64,000 nt of DNA, from contig NZ_MAEH01000015.1 in assembly GCF_009933135.1 (NCBI RefSeq), positions 1 to 64,000 on the forward strand, written 5' to 3'. Below the pieces are notes generated by a model. That model was not told the DNA's origin and did no database searches. It saw only the letters and a list, made by a program, of their open reading frames with translations. The stretch's first letter is position 1, and every line of letters begins with the position of its first letter. A program made the position numbers and the translations under genes. Shown piece by piece: positions 53,046 through 62,800 of this stretch. This DNA comes from Candidatus Enterococcus leclercqii (GTDB lineage: Bacteria; Bacillota; Bacilli; Lactobacillales; Enterococcaceae).

Positions 53046-53384
53046 TCATTGAGTCTCGCTACCCTCTGACATGATTTTCATCACATGCTGCAAAAGTGTC
53101 ATCAGCTTTTTTAACTCCGTCGTGTCATGGTTGAAATAATAGTAATTTTTCGTACCGACACTATGGTAATCCACTAATTTTGCATCCCTCAGAATCTTCA
53201 AATGGTGAGATACCGCCGGACGTGATAACTTGGTAGCCTCCGTCAGCTCTGTCACCCGTAGACCCTCACGGGATCCTTTTTCCAGTAAGGTTAAAATAAT
53301 CGCCTGGCGTTTTTCATCTCCCAAAGCTACTAAGAAATCAGCGGCATCAATAAATTCTCCTTGCAACTTTTTAAAATCTGCCAT
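53046..53384 (-). CDS. ArsR-family HTH regulator
   Basis: This is a regulator of about 112 residues with start ATG at 53384 after GGAG; longer readings to 53402 or 53423 are possible. The winged-helix core has VTELTEATKLSRPAVSHHLKIL and the wing GTKNYYYFNHD. The metal-binding CxC motif of ArsR/SmtB is absent, so it may sense another signal. It is convergent with the MDR gene and downstream of trpB. Confidence 0.85.
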   Translation of the reverse strand: MADFKKLQGEFIDAADFLVALGDEKRQAIILTLLEKGSREGLRVTELTEATKLSRPAVSHHLKILRDAKLVDYHSVGTKNYYYFNHDTTELKKLMTLLQHVMKIMSEGSETQ

Positions 53385-53507
53385 CGTCGCATCTCCGTCC
53401 ATATTTTTAAACCATTTAATCACCCGCTGCCTGACTTGTCAAAGAAAAGGTCAAACAGGAAATGTCTGGCTTCTATTAGACTGCTGTCTACGTTGCTCCC
53501 TTAAGAG

Positions 53508-53560
53508 ACAACAAACCACCGTCTCTCTGTCATTTGCAGAAAGTGCGGTGGTTTGTTGTT
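53508..53560. other. Long inverted repeat downstream of trpB
   Basis: ACAACAAACCACCG (53508-53521) pairs with CGGTGGTTTGTTGT (53546-53559), a 14-bp perfect stem. On the minus strand it ends with GTCTCTT rather than a clear U-tract. It may be a transcript-protecting or terminator-like structure after trpB. The remaining stretch to 53748 shows nothing else. Confidence 0.55.
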
Positions 53561-53748
53561 GGTTTGTTATCAAAACTCCGGAGTTTCTTGGAGAGTTTCT
53601 CCTGGAGAATGGAACCTCTTTTACTGATTTAAACAGAGCTGCTCTGCTCTGTGCACCCTCTCAAAACAGTTTTTGCAAAGCTGGTCCTTCGAGGTCACTT
53701 GCTCTCTGCCTTTTAGACAAGCTGTTCGTCGTACTATTGGGGAATTGA

Positions 53749-54942
53749 TCAAAGCTCGATACCCAGATATTTCGCAATTTGTTCGACGTCTTTGTCCCCA
53801 CGGCCAGAAATAGTGATCAGCACGATTTGGTCCTTGTCCATTTGTGGGACACGTTTGACTGCTTCGGCTACCGCATGGGAGCTCTCGATAGCAGGGATGA
53901 TTCCTTCTGCTTTTGAAAGAGTCAAAAAGCCTTGAACCGCTTCTTCATCAGTGATTGGCACATATTCTGCACGGCCGCTTTTCTTCAGGTAGGCATGCTC
54001 AGGCCCGACCCCTGGGTAATCCAAACCAGCAGAGATAGAATAAACCGGTGCCACATTACCGGCATCGTCAAACATCCCATAAGTGTTCATGCCGTCCAAT
54101 ACCCCAATCGTCCCCATAGTCATAGTAGCCGCATGACGGTCTGTATCAATGCCTTCACCGGCAGCTTCGGCACCTACCAACTGCACATCTTTTTCATCAA
54201 TATAATCTGCAAAAGAGCCGATTGCATTGGAGCCACCGCCGACGCAAGCAATTACCATATCCGGTAGCCGCCCTTCTTTTTCAAGAATCTGGCGTTTGGA
54301 TTCTTCACTGATGACTTTTTGAAAATCTTTTACCATCATAGGATAAGGATAGGGACCTACAGCAGAGCCCAAGATATAAAAGGTATCCTCGAGGTTTTCC
54401 ACGAAATCGGCGAAAGTCGCATCCACTGCATCCTTTAGTGTTTGCGTTCCTTGCGTCACTGGATAAACTTTCGCGCCCAGCATTTCCATCCGAAAAACAT
54501 TCAGCTTCTGGCGCTCCACATCTTCTGCTCCCATATAAACGGCACATTCAAACCCAAAACGGGCAGCCGCGGCAGCTGTTGCCACACCATGTTGACCGGC
54601 ACCAGTCTCCGCAATCATCCGTGTCTTACCCATTCGTTTTGCCAACAGCATCTGCCCCAAAACATTATTCAGCTTATGAGCCCCCAAGTGATTCAAGTCT
54701 TCTCGTTTCAGATAAATTTTTGCGCCGCCTAACTGCTTTGTAAGTTTTTCCGCATAATACAAGGGTGTTTCCCGCCCTGAATATTCTTTTAGCAAGGACC
54801 GATATTCCGCTTGAAAAGCTGGGTCCTGTTTTGCTTCTTCATAAGCCACCGCGACTTCATCCAATGCTTGCTTGACCTCCGGCGACACGAATTGTCCCCC
54901 AAATTCTCCATAAAAGCCCTGCATTTCTTTGATTTTCTCCAT
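53749..54942 (-). CDS. trpB: Tryptophan synthase beta subunit (orphan trpB)
   Basis: This enzyme makes tryptophan from indole and serine. The 397-residue PLP protein has the N-terminal [15 protein letters not shown], the PLP lysine in [15 protein letters not shown] (near 87), GAGQHGVA, and [10 protein letters not shown]. It belongs to the common TrpB type. No trpA or other trp gene is adjacent, so it may salvage indole made elsewhere or supplied from the surroundings. A long leader with a Trp-rich peptide and terminator precedes it (55054-55279). An ATG with AACGGGGGAATC upstream marks the start. Confidence 0.95.
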   Translation of the reverse strand: MEKIKEMQGFYGEFGGQFVSPEVKQALDEVAVAYEEAKQDPAFQAEYRSLLKEYSGRETPLYYAEKLTKQLGGAKIYLKREDLNHLGAHKLNNVLGQMLLAKRMGKTRMIAETGAGQHGVATAAAAARFGFECAVYMGAEDVERQKLNVFRMEMLGAKVYPVTQGTQTLKDAVDATFADFVENLEDTFYILGSAVGPYPYPMMVKDFQKVISEESKRQILEKEGRLPDMVIACVGGGSNAIGSFADYIDEKDVQLVGAEAAGEGIDTDRHAATMTMGTIGVLDGMNTYGMFDDAGNVAPVYSISAGLDYPGVGPEHAYLKKSGRAEYVPITDEEAVQGFLTLSKAEGIIPAIESSHAVAEAVKRVPQMDKDQIVLITISGRGDKDVEQIAKYLGIEL

Positions 54943-55053
54943 GATTGATTCCCCCGTTTTAGTTTTGTTTTTTACTGGATTGAATACTCATTACTTAATG
55001 GCTCGACGCAGCAACAGTCTCTCTTCTCCAAAACGACTACCGGAATCTAGAAT

Positions 55054-55090
55054 CAAAAAGGACCGGCAGGCTTTTCAGCGCTCCGGTCCT
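55054..55090 (-). terminator. Attenuator terminator in the trpB leader
   Basis: On the minus strand AGGACCGG pairs with CCGGTCCT around a 16-base loop that itself contains a small helix, and five T follow. It ends about 110 bases before the trpB start, so full transcription needs an antiterminated state. A 6-bp alternative pairing CCGGTC (55105-55110) with the left arm could prevent it. Confidence 0.85.
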
Positions 55091-55104
55091 GGAAAATCGT
55101 TATC

Positions 55105-55150
55105 GACCGGCATAGATGACTTTCGCGTACGCCAAAGCTGCATCTATGCC
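55105..55150 (-). promoter_or_regulatory. Upstream competing stem of the trpB attenuator
   Basis: The 10-base segment at 55109-55118 is perfectly complementary to 55141-55150 (GGCATAGATG / CATCTATGCC). The strand that forms this stem continues into CCGGTC, which could instead pair with the terminator's left arm. A GCGTGT / GTACGC pair (near 55156-55161 and 55125-55130) would compete with this stem, giving a plausible three-state switch driven by ribosome position. Confidence 0.65.
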
Positions 55151-55167
55151 CATGCATACACGCAACT

Positions 55168-55215
55168 TCAACTATGCCAGTTCCACCAGTATGTAAAAGT
55201 TTGACGTGCATTCAT
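55168..55215 (-). CDS. Trp-rich leader peptide (TrpL-like)
   Basis: This is a 15-codon reading frame, MNARQTFTYWWNWHS, starting with ATG and ending in TGA. Three of the four codons at positions 10-13 are Trp. A GGGGA purine run lies about 9 bases before the ATG. It sits 30 bases after a strong promoter and directly before the competing stem, as in classical trp attenuation, where a ribosome stalled at Trp codons steers the RNA fold. It is too short to be predicted by usual gene finders. Function is inferred from position and codon content. Confidence 0.75.
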   Translation of the reverse strand: MNARQTFTYWWNWHS

Positions 55216-55250
55216 GTGTGTTTCCCCATTTCTTCAAGAAGTTGCTTCAA

Positions 55251-55279
55251 AGTATAGCAAGATAAATTCTGAATTGCAA
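55251..55279 (-). promoter_or_regulatory. Promoter of trpB leader transcript
   Basis: On the minus strand TTGCAA (55274-55279), a 17-base spacer and TATACT (55251-55256) form a good sigma-A promoter. The transcript would start near 55244, about 30 bases before the leader peptide. Confidence 0.75.
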
Positions 55280-55369
55280 GAATATTTTTTAATTTGTTTG
55301 ATAAAAAACTAATCGAATTTTTCTAATATAATGACCACCTTGTGCTAACATCTATAAAAAAACAAACAA

Positions 55370-56446
55370 CTAACTATCACTTTGCGGAGAATTCTTGATT
55401 TTCTCAACTTGACCACTCTTGATAGATGCTTCTAATAAAAGAGTAAAGGTCATGTCTTCAATGGCTTCATCGATACTGTAAAAACTTTCTCCAGTCTCAC
55501 AAAATTGCGCCATTGCCAGCATGACTTCTGCCGTTGCGATATCGTCGTCAGAAAATGGCAAATCTGAAAAAGGATTTTTATAAAGCCATTCACCCTGGAA
55601 TTGAATGCCTTTTAGACCGCTCCCTTCCATATTTTCATTGATGCCTCGCTGAATTCGCCAGAGTTTGTCGTATGAAGGTATACCCGGTTCGGATACATAT
55701 CGAATCTCTTCATTATTGATTTCGCCTTTATCACCTCTGATGGACAAATGTGAAAAGCGCGTATAGCTGCGGTGCTGATCTCCTTCAAAATCATAAATGC
55801 CCACAGCACCTTTTTCAAAAGTGGCAATACCAATCGTACGTGCCTCTGTGACCAGGTTTTTTCCATCAGTATCTTGATCTCGCAAAAAGCCACTTCTCGA
55901 GTCGACCGTAAAACGATTGCCTTGAACTGAAAGTAGTTTCCCAGGATTTTGCAAGTAAGCTTTCAGCAAGCTAAAAGCATGGTAATTATTAGTCAAAGAT
56001 ACTTGAGCTGATTGTGGAACGCCGATTACTCCTTTACGGATTAATTGTAACTGTGCTTTTTGCAACGGTCTCATCGCATATTGCTCGGCTATTTGAGTGT
56101 ATTGGCGGCTTTTAGGATGTCGACTGATCATTTCCAGTTGTGACCCATTGATACCTAATGGAGTCTCCACCAAAAGTGGCAGTTCCAAAGATAATAATTC
56201 AAGGAGCTTTTCTGCTTGAACATTCATGTTGATACACAGCAGAATGAAATCCGGACTTCCAGTTGTCAATGCCTCCGAAATATCTGAAACACATACTACG
56301 CCCAACTCATGATATAGACGCTTTTTTTCGGGATTTCGTGTGACAACAGCCTGTACAAGAAAGTCTTTTTTCAAATGAGCAAGAATCCTCAAATAATTTT
56401 CTACACGCCAACCGCTCCCTACGATAACAATCTTTTTTTGACTCAT
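55370..56446 (-). CDS. Gfo/Idh/MocA-like oxidoreductase (second)
   Basis: This is a 358-residue protein with an N-terminal Rossmann domain; the dinucleotide loop reads VIVGSGWRVENYLRIL, which differs from the usual GxGxxG. LLVETPLGI stands where the family has the EKP motif. The rest resembles the Gfo/Idh/MocA C-terminal domain, so it may be a diverged or non-catalytic member. It overlaps the preceding oxidoreductase by 4 bases and ends the glycan operon. The substrate is unknown. Confidence 0.65.
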   Translation of the reverse strand: MSQKKIVIVGSGWRVENYLRILAHLKKDFLVQAVVTRNPEKKRLYHELGVVCVSDISEALTTGSPDFILLCINMNVQAEKLLELLSLELPLLVETPLGINGSQLEMISRHPKSRQYTQIAEQYAMRPLQKAQLQLIRKGVIGVPQSAQVSLTNNYHAFSLLKAYLQNPGKLLSVQGNRFTVDSRSGFLRDQDTDGKNLVTEARTIGIATFEKGAVGIYDFEGDQHRSYTRFSHLSIRGDKGEINNEEIRYVSEPGIPSYDKLWRIQRGINENMEGSGLKGIQFQGEWLYKNPFSDLPFSDDDIATAEVMLAMAQFCETGESFYSIDEAIEDMTFTLLLEASIKSGQVEKIKNSPQSDS

Positions 56447-57495
56447 TTGTTGCTATCCTCCTTCATATATTGCCGAAAACCTTCACAATACTCCTCATTT
56501 TGTAAAGGTAGATGGATCCATTTCCGTTGCCAACTTGATAACCAAGCTCCATGAATTAACATTAATGCTCTGAGATTTACTGCAACTGGTACTTGAGATT
56601 GTTGTGAACCTCGAGCAGCTAATTCAAAATTACGAATCAGCTCATGGCGATTTTTTTCCCATTGCTTCGGTTCATCAAACGTTTCAGTAAAAGTCTCCCC
56701 TGAAATCAATTGGCAGGTTAGCCGATTGCCCACTACCTCTAAGCGCCCATTTTCTCCAACAAGCTCCACAGACTCTTTTCCCAGAGGCTCAGCGAAACTG
56801 GTCATAAAGGTTCCCGTCAAACCATTCGGATACCGCAAAATAAGAAAAGCTTCATCATCGACTTCAATGTTACGATATTTCCCAAAAGAGATGCTGCTAA
56901 CCAGCTCATTAGGAGAACCAAATAGAAAATCGAGTAAATCAATTTGATGGACAGCTTGGTTCAAAAGTATGCCCCCACCATCTTGCACCCAAGTCCCACT
57001 CCAATTTCCCTCAAGAAAATAGGCGGCATCTCGGTAATACTGTGGATTATTCCATTGAAATCGTTGAAGTCTACCCAATGTCCCCGATAATTCTTTCATT
57101 CTTTTCACCAGAGGATCAAATCGCGATTGAAACATCACTTCGCATATTAGCCCACAGCTTTCACTCAGGTTGGTCAGTTCCATAATCTCATCTTCCAAAA
57201 TTGCTGCCGGTTTTTCCACTAAGACATGTTTATTTTTTAATAGGGCCTCCTTGGCCATAGCAAAGTGAAACCGATTCGGCGTTGCAATTAAGACACCCTC
57301 CACTAACGGATCCTGCAGCACCTCTTGAAAAGTTACAAACACCTCCAGTCCAGGCCATTTCCCAATAATGTTCGCAGCTTTTTGAGAATTACCGGTCTGT
57401 ACTCCGTAAATTCGAACATTTTCTAAAGGTTCTTCCATCAATTCGTTGACATAGCGCTGTCCCATATTGCCATAACCAATGATTACCAATCGCAT
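56443..57495 (-). CDS. Gfo/Idh/MocA-family oxidoreductase
   Basis: This is a 350-residue NAD(P)-dependent sugar or inositol dehydrogenase. It has the N-terminal VIIGYGNMGQRYVNEL motif, the catalytic-region lysine in VEKPAAILEDE near residue 96, and the C-terminal alpha/beta domain with QDGGGILLNQAVHQIDLLDFL. It lies 12 bases after the MIP channel gene and overlaps the next oxidoreductase by 4 bases. In this operon it may oxidise a pentose or galactoside released by the hydrolases; the exact sugar cannot be told. Confidence 0.85.
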   Translation of the reverse strand: MRLVIIGYGNMGQRYVNELMEEPLENVRIYGVQTGNSQKAANIIGKWPGLEVFVTFQEVLQDPLVEGVLIATPNRFHFAMAKEALLKNKHVLVEKPAAILEDEIMELTNLSESCGLICEVMFQSRFDPLVKRMKELSGTLGRLQRFQWNNPQYYRDAAYFLEGNWSGTWVQDGGGILLNQAVHQIDLLDFLFGSPNELVSSISFGKYRNIEVDDEAFLILRYPNGLTGTFMTSFAEPLGKESVELVGENGRLEVVGNRLTCQLISGETFTETFDEPKQWEKNRHELIRNFELAARGSQQSQVPVAVNLRALMLIHGAWLSSWQRKWIHLPLQNEEYCEGFRQYMKEDSNK

Positions 57496-57507
57496 ACCTA
57501 TTTCCTC

Positions 57508-58170
57508 CTACTTAAAAAAGCTTATAAATAAAACACCGCCAAGAACGGGAGCCACTGTTGAAGAGACTAGACTGTTTTTTATTTCTGGCCAGCGGTTACT
57601 TTTTTTGACATACAGCAATCGGGGAACCAAGTCTCTAACCGGGTTCAAAGATGCTCCAGTCAGTGGACCAACAAAATATACAAGTCCACCGATAAATAGA
57701 CTGACAATAAAAAAATTGGTCCATCCTGAGGTAAAAGAGGCTGCTGTCTTGCTGACCCACAAAAGAGAAAAAGTCGCAGCTGCTTCAAAGACTATCGCTT
57801 TTTGGCAGCTGATTGCTCCTGCAACAGCTGCATAGTCCTGCAATTGTTTATTTTTGGCTGAAGGAAGCCCTAGTAAGATGATAACGGCTACCATGGCCCC
57901 GAGCATTTCAGCAAAAATGCCAAGAACAAAAGCCAACGCAGAATGCTGTTTGAGAACCGTATCCTGAAATAAAAAGATGGGATTCATATTTGCTGAACCT
58001 AGACGATGCCCGACAACGTTTCCAATGAAAACAGCAATCACCCAGTAACTAGCAGTTTTCTTTTGGGTTGCTTGCGAATCAAATTGGGTCAGTCCGAGTC
58101 CCAGAAAAAGCAGCAAAAAGGTGCTCACGGCCTCTCCTATAATCAAATGCATCATTCCTAACAAACTCAT
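57508..58170 (-). CDS. Divergent MIP-family channel with altered NPA boxes
   Basis: This is a 220-residue six-span protein. The two half-helix motifs read [10 protein letters not shown] and [10 protein letters not shown], so the canonical NPA boxes are NPI and NPV while the second retains the Arg (NPVR). It lies in a glycan utilisation operon, overlaps the end of the GH43 gene by 4 bases and has AAAGGGG before the ATG. A channel for a sugar, polyol or other product is inferred. It differs strongly from the aquaporin at 22389. Confidence 0.7.
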   Translation of the reverse strand: MSLLGMMHLIIGEAVSTFLLLFLGLGLTQFDSQATQKKTASYWVIAVFIGNVVGHRLGSANMNPIFLFQDTVLKQHSALAFVLGIFAEMLGAMVAVIILLGLPSAKNKQLQDYAAVAGAISCQKAIVFEAAATFSLLWVSKTAASFTSGWTNFFIVSLFIGGLVYFVGPLTGASLNPVRDLVPRLLYVKKSNRWPEIKNSLVSSTVAPVLGGVLFISFFK

Positions 58171-59798
58171 CCGTCGCCCCTTTCTTCAAGCGCTATGGTT
58201 TCCTCATATCTAAAATAATCAAAGTCGGCTGCTTTGCGATCTCCAGTCAAATCAACACAATGTATTCCCACAAATGCCCCGGTAAAATAACCTCCTTGTT
58301 GAATATAATCATCTGATAGTTTCCAACTGTCAAATACAGGTGTCAAACGAATCCACTCAAATCCATCCAAAGAATATGAAAAATGATAGGTTAATTCTTC
58401 CACTTTAACTTTAAGATAAATTCCTGTTAAATCCTCTGGCAATAGGAGTTCTTCTGTCATCGGAGCAGATGCTTTAAAATGCTCACATGCTATTATAGAT
58501 AATACTTTTTGCCCTTCATTATTACAGGTCAAGTGACAGCTGACCCAGTTTTGGGTATTGTAGTAGCAAATTAAACCAGCAAACTGTTGGAAAAAAACGG
58601 GTTCAAATTCTAAATAAGTTTCTGCTTCAAACGAAAACGCCTGCCAGCGACGAGCTACTAATGCTTGATAAAATTGTGAGTGCAACGATTCTCGACCGAA
58701 AAGTCGCAGAAATCCTATGCGTTCCGTCAAACTGCCAATCTCACTACTAAAAGGCAGCCGTAAAGTTTGAAATGTAGGATTGAGCCTTTCGCTGTCAAAG
58801 TGATCGATAGTTTTTTGATCAGCCCGCCAGCTGACTTCTGGAATATTTGGCGCTTCGATTTCTAAACTTGGAAATGGACCATCAACTACATAGGGCCATC
58901 CTGCATGCCACTCAATTTTTTGAAGTGCCGTTTCTCGACCTAACGGACAATAGCCACGGTTTTCTAATAGTTTGAATTTCTCCGGTTTTATGGGCCTTCC
59001 AATCAAATGAGCTAAATACCAATCGCCAGTCTTTGTTTGTACCAATGACGCATGGCCAGCCTTCTGTAGCGGATTGCGAGGATCTCCCCATGAAGTTAGG
59101 AACGGATTGTTTGGATGAACTTCATAAGGTCCTTCTATGCTGCGGGAACGAGCGATAGTAGCAGCATGGTCGTATTGGGTTCCCCCTTCTGCTGTCAAAA
59201 GATAATACCAGCCATCAATCTTGTACAGATGGGGAGCTTCCGTCAAACCAAGATCAGTTCCTTTAAAGATTACTTTACGTTCTCCGACCAGACTCTTTTC
59301 CTCCTGCGAGTATTCTTGAAGTACAATTCCAAAAAAGCGGTGGTTATTTGGCCGAAAATCCCAGACCATATTCACGAAATATTTGCGACCATCTTCATCA
59401 TGAAAAAGTGACGGATCAAATCCGGATTGGTTCATATAAATGGGATCGGACCATTCGCCGTCAATACTTTCGCAAGTTACTAGGTAATTCGTAACATCTT
59501 TAAACACATCCCCTTCAACCACTTTTACATCCGAATAAATCAACCAAAAGCGCCCGTTCGCATAGGATAAGCAAGGAGCCCAAACACCTCCAGAATCCGG
59601 ATTTCCTAACATATTTAACTGTGAAGTCCGTGCTAATGGGCGACTGATCAAATGCCAGTTAACTAGATCCTTTGAGTGATAAATCTGAACCCCTGGGAAC
59701 CATTCAAATGTGGATACCGCAATATAGTAGTCATCCTCGACACGACAAATACTTGGATCCGGATGAAACCCTTTTAAAACAGGATTAATAATTTTCAT
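58167..59798 (-). CDS. Glycoside hydrolase family 43 (beta-xylosidase / arabinofuranosidase)
   Basis: This is a cytoplasmic enzyme of about 543 residues; ATG at 59798 follows GAGGAG. The five-bladed propeller carries the catalytic base Asp in GFHPDPSIC (Asp14), a second acid in [12 protein letters not shown] (near 125) and the acid Glu in [10 protein letters not shown] (near 184). A C-terminal beta-sandwich (from about residue 330) is typical of beta-xylosidase-like GH43 proteins. It follows the GH2 gene by 24 bases. Xylo- or arabino-oligosaccharides are likely substrates. Confidence 0.9.
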   Translation of the reverse strand: MKIINPVLKGFHPDPSICRVEDDYYIAVSTFEWFPGVQIYHSKDLVNWHLISRPLARTSQLNMLGNPDSGGVWAPCLSYANGRFWLIYSDVKVVEGDVFKDVTNYLVTCESIDGEWSDPIYMNQSGFDPSLFHDEDGRKYFVNMVWDFRPNNHRFFGIVLQEYSQEEKSLVGERKVIFKGTDLGLTEAPHLYKIDGWYYLLTAEGGTQYDHAATIARSRSIEGPYEVHPNNPFLTSWGDPRNPLQKAGHASLVQTKTGDWYLAHLIGRPIKPEKFKLLENRGYCPLGRETALQKIEWHAGWPYVVDGPFPSLEIEAPNIPEVSWRADQKTIDHFDSERLNPTFQTLRLPFSSEIGSLTERIGFLRLFGRESLHSQFYQALVARRWQAFSFEAETYLEFEPVFFQQFAGLICYYNTQNWVSCHLTCNNEGQKVLSIIACEHFKASAPMTEELLLPEDLTGIYLKVKVEELTYHFSYSLDGFEWIRLTPVFDSWKLSDDYIQQGGYFTGAFVGIHCVDLTGDRKAADFDYFRYEETIALEERGDG

Positions 59799-59822
59799 AA
59801 CATTTCTCCTCATCTACACTCA

Positions 59823-62800
59823 CTAAACATCGGCATGTTTTTTCATAGCGACATCCGTTGGCATAAATCGGAACCATTCAAAATTAAAGAATGAGCCTGG
59901 TAAAAAAATGAATTCGACTGTCTGTTTGCCTTTTAGTAAATGTTCAAAGGCCAAGCTCCTCACTTGAGATAGACTGCCAGCAGGAAAATCCAATAAATAG
60001 CGTTCCGTTCCCTCAGCAGAACTTACTTTGATTTGGATTGAATTATCATTTTTCGGTGCCTCACCACGGATTTCTATCGCTGATGCCCCACTCTCACCAA
60101 AGTTAAAATCTGTAAAAGTCAGCGTCACATTATTCCCAATCTGTTCAATAGCCCGTTCACTGATTACAAAGCTGTCTCCATAAATCCCATCATTTTCCAA
60201 AACAGAGACTTTTTCAAAGCTTCGCTCATATGGTTCAAAAACAAATTCTTTGAAATGAACTTTCTGCTTGAAAGAAAAGGTCATTGTTTGAACTCCTGAA
60301 AGGCGATTAGGTAGTTGGTAGGTTTGCTCTTGATACGTGTTCCAAACAGACCCTCTATCATAAATCACGGTTGTCATAAGTTGACTGTCCGAATCAGTCG
60401 GATAGCCTTGATATATCTCAATTTCAAAAGGATTCGGTTCCAAAGGGAATAAGGAGAGCGTCATCTGATTCGCACCTCGTTTGCCGAAGTCAATATCATC
60501 AAAAACTACCCAGCTAGTTCCATCCCGTAAAGTTGCGATACCTCGCTCATTACCATTTGTGAGCTGTACATTACTGCGAGTATAACGTCCACCAGAAATT
60601 GGTTTATAGGGATTGAGTTTACTATCCTTCAGACCAGAAAAAGCCAATGGCAACGTCTCATAAAAATCAAGATGCTTTTTGCCATTTTTTACGCCACATC
60701 GAACAATTGCAGTTCCATTAGCTTGTGGCTTGACGATTAGCCCGTCCTCTTGCTCGATTACTTTTCCAATATCGCTATCAATTCCCTTTTCATCCGTCAG
60801 TCGCCAAAAGAGCTGCGGCTTTTGTGCAGCTTTTGGTAGACATTCAGCAGTAATGAGATAGGTGCCATCAATACGTTCTGCTTTATCTAAAAGGATCTTA
60901 CGTACTGGAACCTTCTCTAAGCTTGGCAAGGTTTGGGTCAGTAATTCAGTGAAGTAGTCGTTTGCGCCCTCCTGAATGACTGCTTTTTTGACAGTCAAAT
61001 CTATCTGTGCCTCACTCAAACCTACACTTCGAACAGTAATGCTGATGTTTCCAGTTTTGTCATAGGGAGCAATGATTGCCAGCAACTTTCCTCTAAACAT
61101 TCGCTTACGACTACCTTTATAGGCGGTAAAATCAGTGCTATCCCCATTATCCAGCCCGACTAAACGGCCCGCACCTTGAACTTCAACAGTCACTTCATTA
61201 TTAGCATTTTTGACCAGTCTTCCCGTTTTGTCACTTGCATTGATTTCAATAAAACATAGGTCACGGCCGTCTCCCATTAGCCATGTCTTATCTGGTTTCA
61301 TCTGTAAAGCGTAGGCATCATGAAATGTTTCTTCCCAGTCTTGTGCGATGATATCCCCCTCATAATCGTAAGCGACTGCCTTCAATTGTCCGGGTCGGTA
61401 TTCAAGTTGCCAATCATGTAATAAACGCTCCCCATGAAGTGGGTCATTTTGTCGTTTTCCCAGCGATTTTCCATCAAAAAACAGCTCAATTTCAGGTGCA
61501 TTACTGCAGACTCGCACATCAATAAGCTGCCCTTTCGTAAAATCCCAGTATGGAAACAGATGGATCATTGGAGCCTCTTTATAATCTGTCCAAGCGGCTT
61601 GAAAAGTATAATATGCGTCTTTAGGAAAACCCGCGGTATCGATCTGTCCCAAGTAAGAATTTTTAGTATCATAAGGAGTCGGCTCACCAATATAATCAAA
61701 TCCCGCCCAAATGAATTGTCCCAGTGAGTACGGAGTGTCACGATCGTCTAGTATACAGCGTTCTACGCTATCAGCTCCCCAACTGGTTCGACTATTCCCC
61801 AACGCTGAGCATTGATAATCATCATCTGCCAACATGCTTTGTGACAGCGGAAAGTGATATACGCCTCGACTTTGTACTACCGAGCATGTCTCGCTTCCAT
61901 AAATTACCCAGTCTGGATATCGTTCATGATGTGTAGCATAAATCTTTTCTGCATAATTGTAGCCGACTGCTTCAAGCAAGTTCGCTGCCTTTTGACTGTT
62001 TTCCCAAAGTAGATAGTTAGATCCGAAGGTAATGTAAGCATTATGAAGCGGATCATATTTTTTTACCAAGCGAATCAGTCGTTTCGTTGTAATCAGACCA
62101 TCCTCACGCCCATGTGTATCATAAATTTCGTTACCAATACTCCACATAAATACGCTAGGATGATTGCGATCTCGTTTAATCCATGCTGCGACATCCAGCT
62201 CCGCCCACTCATCGAAGAAACGGCTATAGTCCTTCTGATTCTTAGGATGCAACCAAATATCGGTAAACTCTGACTGTACCAAGAATCCCATCTCGTCTGC
62301 TAGCTGGTAAAACTCGCGAGAAAAAGGATTGTGCGCCGTTCGAATAGCATTGACACCCATAGACTTTAGAATTATCAATTGTCGGCGGATTGCAGCCTCA
62401 TTGGCCACTGCACCCAACGCGCCTTGGTCATGGTGTTGGCACACTCCTCGAATTTTCATATGCTGCCCATTTAGAAATAATCCGTCATCAGAATCAAAAC
62501 GAATCTCGCGAAAGCCTGTTTTCTGGTCTAGCGTCTGCAATACACAATCTGTCGCAGATTTCCCGAAAAATGCTGCATCCTCTGCTAAAGTTGTGCGAAG
62601 TTCGTAGAGTTGCGGTTCTTTTGGTGACCAAAGAAGGGGATTAGTCACCGATAATTGTTGGTGAACCGTTTGCTCTCTATCAGTAAGGGTTAACTGTCTC
62701 GTTTCTTCAGCGACTACCTTGCCTTCTTTATACAATTCAATTCGTAAAGCTGCCGAGCCAGGTAGATAGCTTACCTCCTGCTGTCTGAGTGTAGTCTGTA

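Noticed and set aside
54943-55370. T-box or TRAP-type control of trpB
   Set aside because: The T-box core AGGGTGGNACCGCG and the long specifier stem are not visible, and there is no series of GAG/TAG triplets. The Trp-rich peptide and paired stems explain the leader better.
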